Source: UBA1014 sp964344035
GTDB taxonomy: Bacteria; SAR324; NAC60-12
Direction of reading: 5' to 3'
Length of the DNA: 32,119 nt
NCBI GenBank assembly: GCA_964344035.1
Contig: CAYFLK010000050.1
Location: forward strand, 1 to 32,119
A model generated the notes under the pieces. It saw only the letters and a program-made list of their open reading frames with translations, did not search any database and was not told the origin of the DNA. This document shows, in pieces, positions 8,687-17,168 of the stretch. Position 1 is the stretch's first letter. Each line of letters opens with the position of its first letter. Both the position numbers and the translations under genes were made by a program.

Positions 8687-9349
8687 ATGTCATCCCTGTT
8701 ACCAGACACGAACAAACAATCCTCAACACCTCTGCAGAGTCAAAAACAGCGGTTGCATGATTACTGGAAGAGCCAGAAAATCATCACCGATGCCGTCGTT
8801 TTAGAAGCATTCATGGCGGTTTCCAGGGAGCTTTTCGTCGGTTCGTCTTTTCAGGACCAGGCATACGCGGATCATCCCCTGCCGATCGGTTCGGGGCAGA
8901 CTATTTCTCAGCCCACCACCGTCATGCTGATGCTGCAGTGGCTTTCGGTTCTTCCGGGTAACAGCGTGCTGGAAATCGGAACGGGTAGTGGATACAACGC
9001 AGCACTGCTTGGATACTTGGCGGAAAGTGTGGTCAGCATCGAACGTCACCCGGAATTGGCGGAACTGGCACGCAAAAACCTGAAAGTCGCGGGTGTGAGC
9101 AATGTGAGTGTGGAAGCTGGAGATGGAAAGCTCGGCAGCCCCTCACACGCTTCTTTCGACCGTATAATTGTCACCGCGGCCGCAAGAAATCTACCGGAAG
9201 CATTGAAAGAACAGCTTTCGGTAGGAGGAATACTGGTCGCCCCGGTGGGAGCCACTCACGGGTGCGAAATGCTTAGGGTGCGGAAAATTTCCTCGGATCG
9301 GCTACAAACTTCAGGGCACGGTTTGTTTTCCTTTGTGCCGCTTGTATGA
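8687..9349 (+). CDS. pcm: Protein-L-isoaspartate O-methyltransferase
   Basis: SAM-dependent repair enzyme that methylates L-isoaspartyl residues in aged proteins. It has 220 residues, normal for the family. The substrate-side signature is HPLPIGSGQTISQPTTVMLM (about residues 65-84). The SAM-binding motif is VLEIGTGSGYNAALLG, followed by VVSIERHPELAELARKNL. A DRIIVTAAA strand and a C-terminal GGILVAPVG segment complete the Rossmann domain. The ATG start has only a weak ribosome site. It is a single-gene unit that converges on the glycerate kinase gene with 32 bp between the stops. Confidence 0.95.
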   Translation: MSSLLPDTNKQSSTPLQSQKQRLHDYWKSQKIITDAVVLEAFMAVSRELFVGSSFQDQAYADHPLPIGSGQTISQPTTVMLMLQWLSVLPGNSVLEIGTGSGYNAALLGYLAESVVSIERHPELAELARKNLKVAGVSNVSVEAGDGKLGSPSHASFDRIIVTAAARNLPEALKEQLSVGGILVAPVGATHGCEMLRVRKISSDRLQTSGHGLFSFVPLV

Positions 9350-9381
9350 CCATTAACCAATCCCTGCTTGCAGTGGAAGGT

Positions 9382-10650
9382 TCAAGTCTCCGGTTCAACA
9401 AGGATTGCGCGGAAATCGTTGACGTTGGTGAAAGTTGGGCCGGTTGCAACCAGCGCATCAAGTTTCCTGAAAAACCCGTGACTGTCGTTCTTATTCAGGA
9501 ATTCCTCTGGTGCAAGCCCTTGTTTTAGCGCACGTTCATGGCAGTAAGGGCTGATCCAGGCCCCGGCATTGTCCTCAGAACCGTCTATCCCGTCTGTGTC
9601 ACAGGCGATCGCGTATATCCCCTGACACCCTTTCAATTCATGCAGCAGCGCGAGCATGAATTCTGTGTTTGGCCCTCCCTTTCCGGGTCCGTTAATTGTC
9701 ACACTGGTTTCTCCACCTGAGAGCAGGACAGCCGGAGGAGCAGTCGGCTGTCCATGTCTTTGGATTTGCCTGGCGATGCCTGCATGGATTATCGCAGATT
9801 CCCGGGATTCCCCCTCCAGGCTGTCACCCAGGATAAGCGGGTTCAGGCCTTCCCGCCGCACATGTTCCGCGGCGGTTTCCAGCATCTGTTGGGGAGTTGC
9901 GACCAACCGGTAGTCGGATTCATCAAATCCGGGGTCTCCCGGTTTTGGGGTTTCATCGGCACCATATTCGATATGATTCACCACAGCCCTCGGCAGTGAA
10001 AGAAGGTATTTTTTTAATACTGCCTCTGCGTCCGCGACAGTGCTTGGGTCCGGGACGGTGGGGCCGGATGCGATAACGGCAGGTTCGTCATATGGAACAT
10101 CAGAAATTGCCAGCGTGATCACATCGGCAGGGTATGAAACCTGGGCAAGCCGGCCTCCTTTTATGGCGGAAAGATGTTTGCGCACACAATTGATTTCATC
10201 GATAGAAGCACCGCAGCGGAGAAGTTGTTGAGTTGTCAACTGCTTGTCGCGCAATGTAATTCCTTCAGCGGGCAAGGTCAGCAGTGCTGAACCGCCGCCG
10301 GAGAGCAGGCAGATAACACGATCTGCGCGGGACAGTGGAGCAACCATTGCACGCATCCTTCTTGAAGCTTCTACTCCCGATTCGTCAGGAACGGGATGTC
10401 CGGCTTCCACGATTTCTATAGATTCGCAAGATACAGCATGACCGTAACGGGTGATGACCAGCCCTTCAAGCACTTCCCCCCACTGCTCTTCAACCACGCG
10501 CGCCATGGCCGCTGAGGCTTTGCCTGCGCCGATGACCACCGTTCTGCCACCCGAAAGTGGGGGAAGATACGAAGGGAGGCAATGACGCGGCTGGACGCTT
10601 TGTATGGCAAGTTCGAATAGTTCGCGCAGGAAACCGACTTGGCGTTCCAT
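9382..10650 (-). CDS. Glycerate 2-kinase, MOFRL/DUF4147 family
   Basis: Phosphorylates D-glycerate with ATP, most often to 2-phosphoglycerate in this family, feeding it into glycolysis. It has 422 residues, full length. The N-terminal domain has VVIGAGKASAAMA and CLLSGGGSALLTLP; the C-terminal MOFRL domain has LLSGGETSVTINGPGKGGPN and ACDTDGIDGSEDNAGAW, ending PTFTNVNDFRAIL. Its ATG follows the glcF stop after one base (TAA-T-ATG), so it is translationally coupled and last in the hyi-glcDEF operon. The context supports assimilation of glycerate made from glycolate or hydroxypyruvate. Confidence 0.93.
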   Translation of the reverse strand: MERQVGFLRELFELAIQSVQPRHCLPSYLPPLSGGRTVVIGAGKASAAMARVVEEQWGEVLEGLVITRYGHAVSCESIEIVEAGHPVPDESGVEASRRMRAMVAPLSRADRVICLLSGGGSALLTLPAEGITLRDKQLTTQQLLRCGASIDEINCVRKHLSAIKGGRLAQVSYPADVITLAISDVPYDEPAVIASGPTVPDPSTVADAEAVLKKYLLSLPRAVVNHIEYGADETPKPGDPGFDESDYRLVATPQQMLETAAEHVRREGLNPLILGDSLEGESRESAIIHAGIARQIQRHGQPTAPPAVLLSGGETSVTINGPGKGGPNTEFMLALLHELKGCQGIYAIACDTDGIDGSEDNAGAWISPYCHERALKQGLAPEEFLNKNDSHGFFRKLDALVATGPTFTNVNDFRAILVEPET

Positions 10651-10651
10651 A

Positions 10652-12004
10652 TTACGCCAGCCGGCCGGCGAGGAAAACCGCTGGATGCATCACCTGCAAA
10701 GGCAACCCTTCGCTGCGTATGCCGGCACGGATTTGGTACAGGCACCCTGGATTTGCCGTGAGCAGGATTTTTGCTTCCGGATGCCGCTCCAGCGTTTCGC
10801 GAATGGATGCGATTTTTCGCTTCAGGATCGAGCCTGCCAGTTCGGCATGCACCAGGTTGTAAACCCCGGCGGATCCGCAGCACCAGCTTGAATCAGGAAG
10901 GGGCACGAGGCGGATGCCGGGGAGACTGCCGATAAGCCTGCGCGGGTTGGCGTCAACCTTCTGTGCATGAAGTAGGTGGCATGGGGCATCGTAAAGCACT
11001 ACTTCGGATTCTTCCTGCCAGCTCATGGATGCCGGTACACTGTTGTCGCGTGCGATGAATTCAAGCAGGTCAAAAGTCCGGTTTTCAAAACCGCGCCAGT
11101 CCAGTTCGGCGTCCGGGTTGTCCGCTGTAAAAAGCAGATGATATTCTTTCAACTGCGCGCCGCATCCAGCGGCATTGGTGATAATTGCATCCAGTTTGCG
11201 GGGGGCAAAGGCATTTATGTTCCTGACTGCCAGGAATCGCGCCGTATTCCGCTCTCCGCTGTGTACATGCAGGGCCCCACAGCAACCCTGGTTTCCAGGC
11301 ACGATCACTTCATATCCCGCGGAGCGCAAAAGCCGAATGCTCGATTCATGAATGTCCGTTTCCGAGACGTCCATAATGCAGCCTGTGAACAGCCCCACTC
11401 GTCCCGATGTCTCTCCAGGACGCAGGGAAGGAAGGGCCTGGTCAGCGTAACGCCTTTTGAATGAACGTCCGCTGAATTCAGGCATCAGGTGTTGTGAAAA
11501 AACTATTTTGCGGGGAATGATCCTGCTCAAGGGAGATTGTGTGAGCAGCCAGGGGATGCCGGTGACGCGGTAAAGTCGTATCAGCTGGCTGACCGCGGCG
11601 AGTGCTGTACTCGAACGGAACATCCCTTTCAGCAGCATTGTCCGGGCAAGCCACTCCTTGATAGATTTCCTCCGGGTTTCAAGGATTACCCCCCGTGATT
11701 TTTCAAGAAGCTCTCCGTAGGGTACGCCGGAAGGGCAGGCGCTTTCACAGGCACGGCAATCGAGACAGCGGCCGAGCGGAGCAGCCACCTCCCGAGTGAG
11801 CTGCAACTCTCCTTCCCACAACCCGCGCATAAGGTAGAGTCTTCCGCGTGGGGAATCTTTTTCGTCATCCAGTTCACGGTAGGTAGGACAGCTGTCAAGA
11901 CACAGCCCGCAGTGGACGCATTTGAGGATGTTTTTAAACTCCAGAGAGTGGAACAGGTTCTTGTCTGCCGTTGCAGGGGGTTCCCCGGCTGTTGAGGAAT
12001 TCAT
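10652..12004 (-). CDS. glcF: Glycolate oxidase iron-sulfur subunit
   Basis: Electron-transfer subunit of membrane-associated glycolate oxidase, passing electrons from the flavin subunits towards the quinone pool. Two [4Fe-4S] ferredoxin motifs occur near the N-terminus (CVHCGLCLDSCPTY at about 34 and CLDCRACESACPSG at about 88). Two CCG-type cysteine-rich domains follow, seen as GCCGALHVHSG and SWCCGSAGVYNL. It has 450 residues; E. coli GlcF is about 407. It lies third in the operon, 129 bp after glcE, and overlaps into the glycerate kinase unit by near-contact of stop and start. The Shine-Dalgarno sequence is weak. Confidence 0.95.
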   Translation of the reverse strand: MNSSTAGEPPATADKNLFHSLEFKNILKCVHCGLCLDSCPTYRELDDEKDSPRGRLYLMRGLWEGELQLTREVAAPLGRCLDCRACESACPSGVPYGELLEKSRGVILETRRKSIKEWLARTMLLKGMFRSSTALAAVSQLIRLYRVTGIPWLLTQSPLSRIIPRKIVFSQHLMPEFSGRSFKRRYADQALPSLRPGETSGRVGLFTGCIMDVSETDIHESSIRLLRSAGYEVIVPGNQGCCGALHVHSGERNTARFLAVRNINAFAPRKLDAIITNAAGCGAQLKEYHLLFTADNPDAELDWRGFENRTFDLLEFIARDNSVPASMSWQEESEVVLYDAPCHLLHAQKVDANPRRLIGSLPGIRLVPLPDSSWCCGSAGVYNLVHAELAGSILKRKIASIRETLERHPEAKILLTANPGCLYQIRAGIRSEGLPLQVMHPAVFLAGRLA

Positions 12005-12133
12005 GCTTGTTGACTCGGATTATTCGCAACATAGACACAGGGTTCTCAGCTGCACGGCCGCTTGCCAGTCATACAACCGCTCAACCGCTTCTTTTTCCTT
12101 GTGCCTTTGCGGATGGTTTAGCAAGTATACGTA

Positions 12134-13372
12134 TCAGTTCATTAAGAAAAACGGGGAATGGAAAATGCCTGCAGGGTCCAGATGATTTTTCAAGCGCAGC
12201 GCCAATTCGTATCCTGACGGTTTTTGAGGGCAATTCCGTTTAATCGAATCGACCGGTGCCGAGCAGCGAACCAGGCGCATGGTGCAGCCGGTCGTGCTGG
12301 TCTTTTCATGCAAATCGGCAAGGAACAGGTTGTGGTCCTCCGCATCCCCGCTTTCCAGGAAGAAGTGAATGTCACCTCCCCCCGGATGGACAATCATGCT
12401 GGGTTTCCGGGTCTGCCAATCTTCATAGGCAAATCCGAGGACATCTTTTGTGGGCATGGTTGCGAGGAGATGCAAACCGGGTTTCTGCATATCCCATGAT
12501 TCCAGAATAGGGGGGAGAAATCCAAAAAAACGATCCCTGCCGGGCATGCATGGGAGGTCGTCAGATTCTTCTCCATCCGCAAGCGAAATAAGTTCATTTT
12601 TGAAGGCGCCGTGGATTTCCCTTTCAAACCTCTTCCTTCGCTCAGCGTTTCCGGAATATCCGATGCCAATTATCCACCGGCGTTCTGGCACGTCGCAAGT
12701 GACTGCCTGAACCCAGTCAATGGGGAGTCTGCTCGAGTGAAGAAAGGCAATGGCTTCTGTCCATTCTGCGCTTGTAGCCAGCGTGTAGAGCCCGTGCGGT
12801 CCCACCGGTTTCGGCAGCGCTTTGAAATTGACTGAAGTGATGACTCCCATACCGCCCAGACTACCGAGCATCATCCGGGTGAGATCATACCCGGAAACGT
12901 TTTTCACCACCTTGCCCCCGGAATGCACAAGCTCCCCTTTGCCGTTTATGTATTCTATGCCGATGAGATAATCGCGCAAACCACCCATCATCATTCTATT
13001 CGGGCCGAAGATGTTAGCGGCGGTCAGGCCTCCCAAGGTGGAATTCGGAAACCAGGGGTTGACCGGCAGGTACATCTGATTCTTGCCCAGTATTTCCTGT
13101 ATCTCAATGGCGGTTATGCCGGATTCCATACCGGCGACCAGATCATCGGGATCAAAAAACATTACCTGTTTCAGATTCCTGGTGCTCAGGATTTCATCCG
13201 GAAGCAGGGGAGAATGATGCGAGTAGGGGATGGGGTTCGTGCCATTGCCACGGATTAGGAATGGTCTTTTCCCCGCATACCTTTCTTTGACCCAATCGAC
13301 TGTAAAGGAAACTTCGTCCGGGCTGATGAGCTTAACGGGGTCAGTCGTATTCTGTTTTTCCATCATTGTCAT
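12134..13372 (-). CDS. glcE: Glycolate oxidase FAD-binding subunit
   Basis: Second flavin-domain subunit of glycolate oxidase. A PP-loop FAD-binding domain of the PCMH type is visible: LIRGNGTNPI, then PNSTLGGLTAANIFGPNRM and VKNVSGYDLTRMMLGSLGGM (to about residue 190). The C-terminal half is divergent, as is normal for GlcE, and ends LDPAGIFHSP. It has 412 residues. The start ATG overlaps the glcD stop (ATGA), so the two flavin subunits are translationally coupled. It needs GlcD and GlcF for activity. Confidence 0.93.
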   Translation of the reverse strand: MTMMEKQNTTDPVKLISPDEVSFTVDWVKERYAGKRPFLIRGNGTNPIPYSHHSPLLPDEILSTRNLKQVMFFDPDDLVAGMESGITAIEIQEILGKNQMYLPVNPWFPNSTLGGLTAANIFGPNRMMMGGLRDYLIGIEYINGKGELVHSGGKVVKNVSGYDLTRMMLGSLGGMGVITSVNFKALPKPVGPHGLYTLATSAEWTEAIAFLHSSRLPIDWVQAVTCDVPERRWIIGIGYSGNAERRKRFEREIHGAFKNELISLADGEESDDLPCMPGRDRFFGFLPPILESWDMQKPGLHLLATMPTKDVLGFAYEDWQTRKPSMIVHPGGGDIHFFLESGDAEDHNLFLADLHEKTSTTGCTMRLVRCSAPVDSIKRNCPQKPSGYELALRLKNHLDPAGIFHSPFFLMN

Positions 13373-14847
13373 ACGGCTATTCCGGATTTTGCCGTAACCA
13401 TCTTCGCACGGTCAGGCGCGTGCATTGGGGTTTCTCCCGCGTGCTTTACTTCGGCGCATTTCCCAGGCTGGGGGAAAATTTTCCCGGGATTCAGCAGTTC
13501 ATTTGGATTGAAGAAGTTACGGATATTCTTCATGTTTTCCAAATCCTCATTGCTGTAGAGGGACCCCATCCATGCCGCCTTTTCAATACCGATGCCGTGT
13601 TCGCCGGACAATGAACCGCCATAGTCGATGCAAATGGATAGTATTTCTTCTCCCGCCTTGTGAGCAGCCTCCACTTCATCGGGCAGGTCGTAACGATAAA
13701 GTATAAGCGGATGCAGATTACCGTCACCCGCATGAAAAACGTTTGCGACCGTCAACCCGAATTTTTTCCCAACCGCGGTTATTTTGTCGATTACTTCCGG
13801 GAGGGCGCTGCGCGGTATGACGCCGTCCTGAACATAGTAGCTTGGCGAAATCTGCCCGATGGCGCCGAATGCTTCCTTGCGGGCGCGCCAGATAACAGCC
13901 CGCTCTGTTTCGTCCCGTGCGCGTTTAACCTGGGTTGCACCTGATTCTGCAAGTATTTTTTCCACTTCCGCGGCTTCGGCTTCCAGGCCTTCCCGGAGTC
14001 CGTCGATTTCAACAATGAGCACTGCTTCGGCATCGGTGGGGAACCCGGGTTTCAGCGCCTGCTCTACTGCATGGATGGTAACCCGGTCGATCATTTCCAT
14101 TGCCGCGGGAATGATGCCCTGGCGAATTACAGTGGAGACTGCTTCACAGGCGCCGTGAACGCTGTCGAAAACCCCCAGCAGAGTGATTGTTTTTTCCGGT
14201 GTCGGGGTCAGCCTGCACGTGATTTTAGTGACAACGCCGAATGTGCCCTCAGAACCGATCACCAGTCCCAGGAGGTCCGGTCCCGCCATTGGGAGGTGTT
14301 TTCCTCCAAGGTTTACGATTTCTCCATCAGGAAGCACCATTTCAAGTCCAAGGATATGATTTACCGTCACACCGTATTTTAGCGTATGCGGGCCGCCTGA
14401 ATTTTCCGCGACGTTGCCGCCGATAGTGCATGCCTTTTGAGAAGAAGGATCAGGTACGTAGTGGTATCCATCCGGGAGCACTTTTTCCGAAATATGCAGA
14501 TTTATCACCCCGGTGCCAACCGTGATTGTGCGGTTGACCCAGTCGATTTCATGAATCTCCTTGAACCGGGCCATTTCCAGAATAACGCTGCCTTCGTTAG
14601 GCGCCGCGCCTCCGGAAAGTCCCGTACCGGCGCCTCTTGGGACAAACGGAATTTCCTCTCCATGCAATAGTTTCACGGCCTTCACCAGTTCATCCCTTGA
14701 ACCTGGGAAAACCACACCCATCGGAGGGGCCGTGTAAAGAGTCAATCCGTCACAGCGGTAGGTGTAGAGGGTAACCGGATCGTCCTTGACCCATTTCGAT
14801 CCGACTATTTCTACAAGTTTCCCGCGGAGTTCCTGTTTGAAAGCCAT
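13369..14847 (-). CDS. glcD: Glycolate oxidase catalytic FAD subunit
   Basis: Oxidises glycolate (and often D-lactate) with bound FAD. It has 492 residues, the usual length. The FAD-binding domain shows FVPRGAGTGLSGGAAP and CTIGGNVAENSGGPHTLKYG; the C-terminal FAD-oxidase domain shows VFHAGDGNLHPLILY and SGEHGIGIEK. The N-terminus (MAFKQELRGKLVEIVG) is typical. A GGAG sits about eight bases before the ATG. It is first of the coupled glcD-glcE pair, and the downstream glcF confirms a glycolate oxidase rather than a single-subunit D-2-hydroxyacid dehydrogenase. The spacer of 108 bp to hyi shows no clear promoter. Confidence 0.95.
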   Translation of the reverse strand: MAFKQELRGKLVEIVGSKWVKDDPVTLYTYRCDGLTLYTAPPMGVVFPGSRDELVKAVKLLHGEEIPFVPRGAGTGLSGGAAPNEGSVILEMARFKEIHEIDWVNRTITVGTGVINLHISEKVLPDGYHYVPDPSSQKACTIGGNVAENSGGPHTLKYGVTVNHILGLEMVLPDGEIVNLGGKHLPMAGPDLLGLVIGSEGTFGVVTKITCRLTPTPEKTITLLGVFDSVHGACEAVSTVIRQGIIPAAMEMIDRVTIHAVEQALKPGFPTDAEAVLIVEIDGLREGLEAEAAEVEKILAESGATQVKRARDETERAVIWRARKEAFGAIGQISPSYYVQDGVIPRSALPEVIDKITAVGKKFGLTVANVFHAGDGNLHPLILYRYDLPDEVEAAHKAGEEILSICIDYGGSLSGEHGIGIEKAAWMGSLYSNEDLENMKNIRNFFNPNELLNPGKIFPQPGKCAEVKHAGETPMHAPDRAKMVTAKSGIAV

Positions 14848-14955
14848 GGGTTTGCTCCGATTACTGGGTTTGTGGTTCCGGATGCTTTGATTGTAAGCTG
14901 ATATGAATTTGGCAGAAACTCATGAACTGCAGCAAGTGAAATTGTGACAGGCAGT

Positions 14956-15738
14956 CTAACGGTTCAGGTAGGGCTGAATCCACTCCAGACTGGAAAGTGT
15001 ATCGAAAGAGGGAAAATATTCACAACCTATCCATCCGGAATATCCAATTTGATCAAGGTGCTGGAACAGGAAAGGAAAATTGATTTCTCCGGTCCCGGGT
15101 TCATGTCTCCCCGGGTTGTCCGCCAGTTGAAGGTGACCGATGGAATCCTGCTGCTCCCCCAGAGTACGTGCAAGGTCTCCTTCCATGACCTGCATGTGGT
15201 AAATATCATATTGCATGCGCAGGTTTTTGGAACCGACTTCCCCGATCATTTGCAAAACCTTGCTGCTGCGGTGAAGAAAGAAACCCGGAACATCATGCGT
15301 GTTGATAGCTTCAATGAGCAGAACAATTCCGTTTTTTTCACATTCACTGGATGCATGGATCAGGTTTTCCCGCAGAGTATGCCATAACACCGCTTTATCC
15401 TGCTCATTTGGTGCGACACCCGCAAGGCAGTTCAGATACTCGCACCCCAAGTATTCCGCGTATTCGAGTCCGTGACCGACACCGTCCCGGAATTCCCCTT
15501 TGCGGTCCGGATGACAGGCGATGCCCACTTCCCCCTCGTTCAAGTTTCCGGGAGGAAGGTTGTGCATGACGGCCTTCAGTCCATTTTGTTCCAGTTCATC
15601 ACCGAGTCTTTCTTTTTGAAATTCGTAGGGAAACTGAAATTCGACTGCCTTGAATCCAAACCGTGAGGCAGCAGCAAATCGATGAGTGAACTCAATTTCC
15701 TGAAACAGGGTTGAGAGATTGGTGCAGAATCTGGGCAT
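14956..15738 (-). CDS. hyi: Hydroxypyruvate isomerase (TIM barrel)
   Basis: Interconverts hydroxypyruvate and tartronate semialdehyde. It has 260 residues, matching E. coli Hyi in length. It is a xylose-isomerase-like barrel starting MPRFCTNLSTLFQEIEF, with AVEFQFPYEF, VMHNLPPGN, LLIEAINTHDVPGFFLH, MQYDIYHMQVMEGDL, HLQLADNPGRHEPGTGEINF and GCEYFPS in the family order; the acidic and His metal ligands are all present. It leads the operon with glcDEF and glycerate kinase. No good ribosome site is seen before the ATG. In other bacteria it accompanies glyoxylate carboligase and tartronate semialdehyde reductase; neither is adjacent here. Confidence 0.92.
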   Translation of the reverse strand: MPRFCTNLSTLFQEIEFTHRFAAASRFGFKAVEFQFPYEFQKERLGDELEQNGLKAVMHNLPPGNLNEGEVGIACHPDRKGEFRDGVGHGLEYAEYLGCEYLNCLAGVAPNEQDKAVLWHTLRENLIHASSECEKNGIVLLIEAINTHDVPGFFLHRSSKVLQMIGEVGSKNLRMQYDIYHMQVMEGDLARTLGEQQDSIGHLQLADNPGRHEPGTGEINFPFLFQHLDQIGYSGWIGCEYFPSFDTLSSLEWIQPYLNR

Positions 15739-16076
15739 GGAGTCACGTCATTATGAAGCTTCTGTCTTCAACCAGAGGATTACATTAACAAGAGGATTGG
15801 AAGTTGCCCATTAGAGAATTCATTTATGAGTCCTATGGAATAAGGATAATAAATTCCGACTCCTAGCTAACAGGAATTTATCGCTGATGGATGTAGCTAC
15901 TCATACTACATCTACATTCCCATTTCCGTCTTCCAGCATTATCATGCCGAAATTCAGGAGCTAGTACAAATAAATGCTAAAGGATTTCTTTCACGAACCA
16001 CTTCTTAGCGATCGCAATGGTTTGGAGGGAATACATATGATTCCAACTATCGCGTGATTACTTACTTCGAATCCCA
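15739..16076. promoter_or_regulatory. Spacer between iclR and hyi with two inverted repeats
   Basis: This 338-bp gene-free region should hold the promoter for the minus-strand glycolate operon. It contains an inverted repeat with 9-bp arms, ATAAATTCC (15849-15857) and GGAATTTAT (15873-15881). A second has 7-bp arms, GATGTAG (15890-15896) and CTACATC (15906-15912), with nine bases between. Neither is followed by a T-tract, so they look more like operators than terminators. The TGAGAC-N5-GTCTCA sites found upstream of dctP do not occur here. Confidence 0.45.
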
Positions 16077-16877
16077 TCAAAATCGTCGAGTTTCCAGCCT
16101 CTGCGTTTCAGGCTTTTCAATTAGGATAGAAAGCTCCAATGCCGCATTCCGCAAACGCGGAACATGCTCTTTTGCCTCATCAAGGTTCATGCGTGAAGAG
16201 GGGGCGTGAAATGAAAGCGTAGCAAATAACCTTCCAGAAACGTCGAATATCGGTACCGCTACAGCTACCATCCCCTTTATGAATTCTTCGTCATCTGTGC
16301 CTAACTGTTCTTCAGCAATTAGCTCCAACCCCATGTTTAATTCCTTCGCATCGGTCACCGTCTTTGGAGTGTGACGTTCCAAGGTTGAGTTGGAGAGGAT
16401 TATTCTACGTTGCTCCTCGGGAAGAGTACTAAGATAAAGCTTGCCGCTGGCTGTGCAATGTAGGGGTACACGTGTTCCAATGGGTAGTTGGAACCTCAAT
16501 GGCCAGTGCGTTTCAACCCTGTCGAAATAAATCATCCGACTGCCTTCAGGTATAGATATATTGCAGGTTTCACCGATTTCCTGCGAAAGAGTTAACAAAA
16601 TGGCGTGTCGCTGTGCTCGAAATCGCTCATTAGCCAGCACCCCCATTGCAATTCTGTGTAGGCGGGATCCAGGAAGAAATCGTTTGCCGTTTAATTCCCG
16701 GAACAGAAACCCTTCATGCTCCAGCATTGCGCATAATCTGTGTATCGTGGCCTTGGGTAGTTTCAGGTTTTCATTGATCTCTGTTGGTGTGAGGGGACGA
16801 TCTGAAGTCGCTACTCGTTCAAGTACCTGCAACGCCCGTTGCATATAAGGACCTCTTTTTTGGTCATTGCTGCTCAT
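16077..16877 (-). CDS. IclR-family transcriptional regulator
   Basis: DNA-binding regulator of 266 residues. The N-terminal winged helix-turn-helix is at about residues 14-75 (LQVLERVATSDRPLTPTEIN, then LPKATIHRLCAMLEHEGFL). The C-terminal IclR effector domain shows PLHCTASGKLYLSTLPEEQR and GMVAVAVPIFDVSGRL, with an LSFHAPSSRM strand. It starts at an ATG with GAAGAA about 10 bases upstream. It is divergent from the dctPQM cluster across a 291-bp region containing two copies of a palindromic site, so it probably controls that cluster and its own gene. Its effector is likely the transported substrate or a catabolite; members can repress or activate. Confidence 0.93.
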   Translation of the reverse strand: MSSNDQKRGPYMQRALQVLERVATSDRPLTPTEINENLKLPKATIHRLCAMLEHEGFLFRELNGKRFLPGSRLHRIAMGVLANERFRAQRHAILLTLSQEIGETCNISIPEGSRMIYFDRVETHWPLRFQLPIGTRVPLHCTASGKLYLSTLPEEQRRIILSNSTLERHTPKTVTDAKELNMGLELIAEEQLGTDDEEFIKGMVAVAVPIFDVSGRLFATLSFHAPSSRMNLDEAKEHVPRLRNAALELSILIEKPETQRLETRRF

Positions 16878-16971
16878 ATCGTTTTATTCTTCACTAATAA
16901 ATCAGTTTACGCTCTATATCAATAATAACGTTCAGCATTCCCCGGACATGGTTGAAGGAGCGCAAATGCGC

Positions 16972-17011
16972 ATCAATTTGAGACGCTTTGTCTCATATTT
17001 AAGAAATTGAT
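16972..17011. promoter_or_regulatory. Probable IclR operator 1, nested inverted repeats
   Basis: The palindrome TGAGAC-GCTTT-GTCTCA occupies 16979-16995. It sits inside a wider inverted repeat, ATCAATTT (16972-16979) and AAATTGAT (17004-17011). The core resembles the TGAAAC-N-GTTTCA sites of the IclR-family regulator KdgR. A 22-bp stretch around it (16975-16996) recurs identically at 17090-17111. It lies about 98 bp upstream of the iclR start, so it could serve autoregulation or act with site 2 by looping. Confidence 0.7.
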
Positions 17012-17047
17012 CCATCTATGTCAAGAAACTATACACAAAAAAAATAC

Positions 17048-17076
17048 TTGACATCTGATTCTCATTAAGCTAAAAA
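17048..17076 (+). promoter_or_regulatory. Sigma-70-like promoter for dctP
   Basis: A perfect -35 hexamer TTGACA (17048-17053) is followed, after 17 bases, by TAAAAA (17071-17076), which matches four of six -10 positions. Transcription would start near 17083, just before operator 2 and about 85 bases upstream of the dctP ATG. The promoter lies between the two identical palindromes. Confidence 0.6.
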
Positions 17077-17089
17077 CCAAATTCGCTCG

Positions 17090-17111
17090 AATTTGAGACG
17101 CTTTGTCTCAT
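17090..17111. promoter_or_regulatory. Probable IclR operator 2, overlapping transcription start of dctP
   Basis: This is an exact second copy of the 22-bp sequence at 16975-16996, with TGAGAC (17094-17099), a five-base centre and GTCTCA (17105-17110). The two sites are 115 bp apart, close to eleven helical turns, so proteins bound at them would face the same side of DNA. Its place just downstream of the predicted promoter fits repression by blocking transcription. Confidence 0.7.
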
Positions 17112-17168
17112 TTTCGAAGTACTCATGTGGGGAGTATTTATCTCATAACATCCTTATTAGGAGAGCTT

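Noticed and set aside
13369..14847. Assigning glcD as D-2-hydroxyglutarate dehydrogenase to recycle a product of the transhydrogenase
   Set aside because: It is an attractive link, but the coupled glcE and glcF genes make glycolate oxidase the direct reading.
17103..17168. TTG at 17103 as the dctP start
   Set aside because: It lies inside operator 2, has no ribosome site, and would place 22 residues before the twin-arginine signal, whereas the ATG at 17169 has a good AGGAG.
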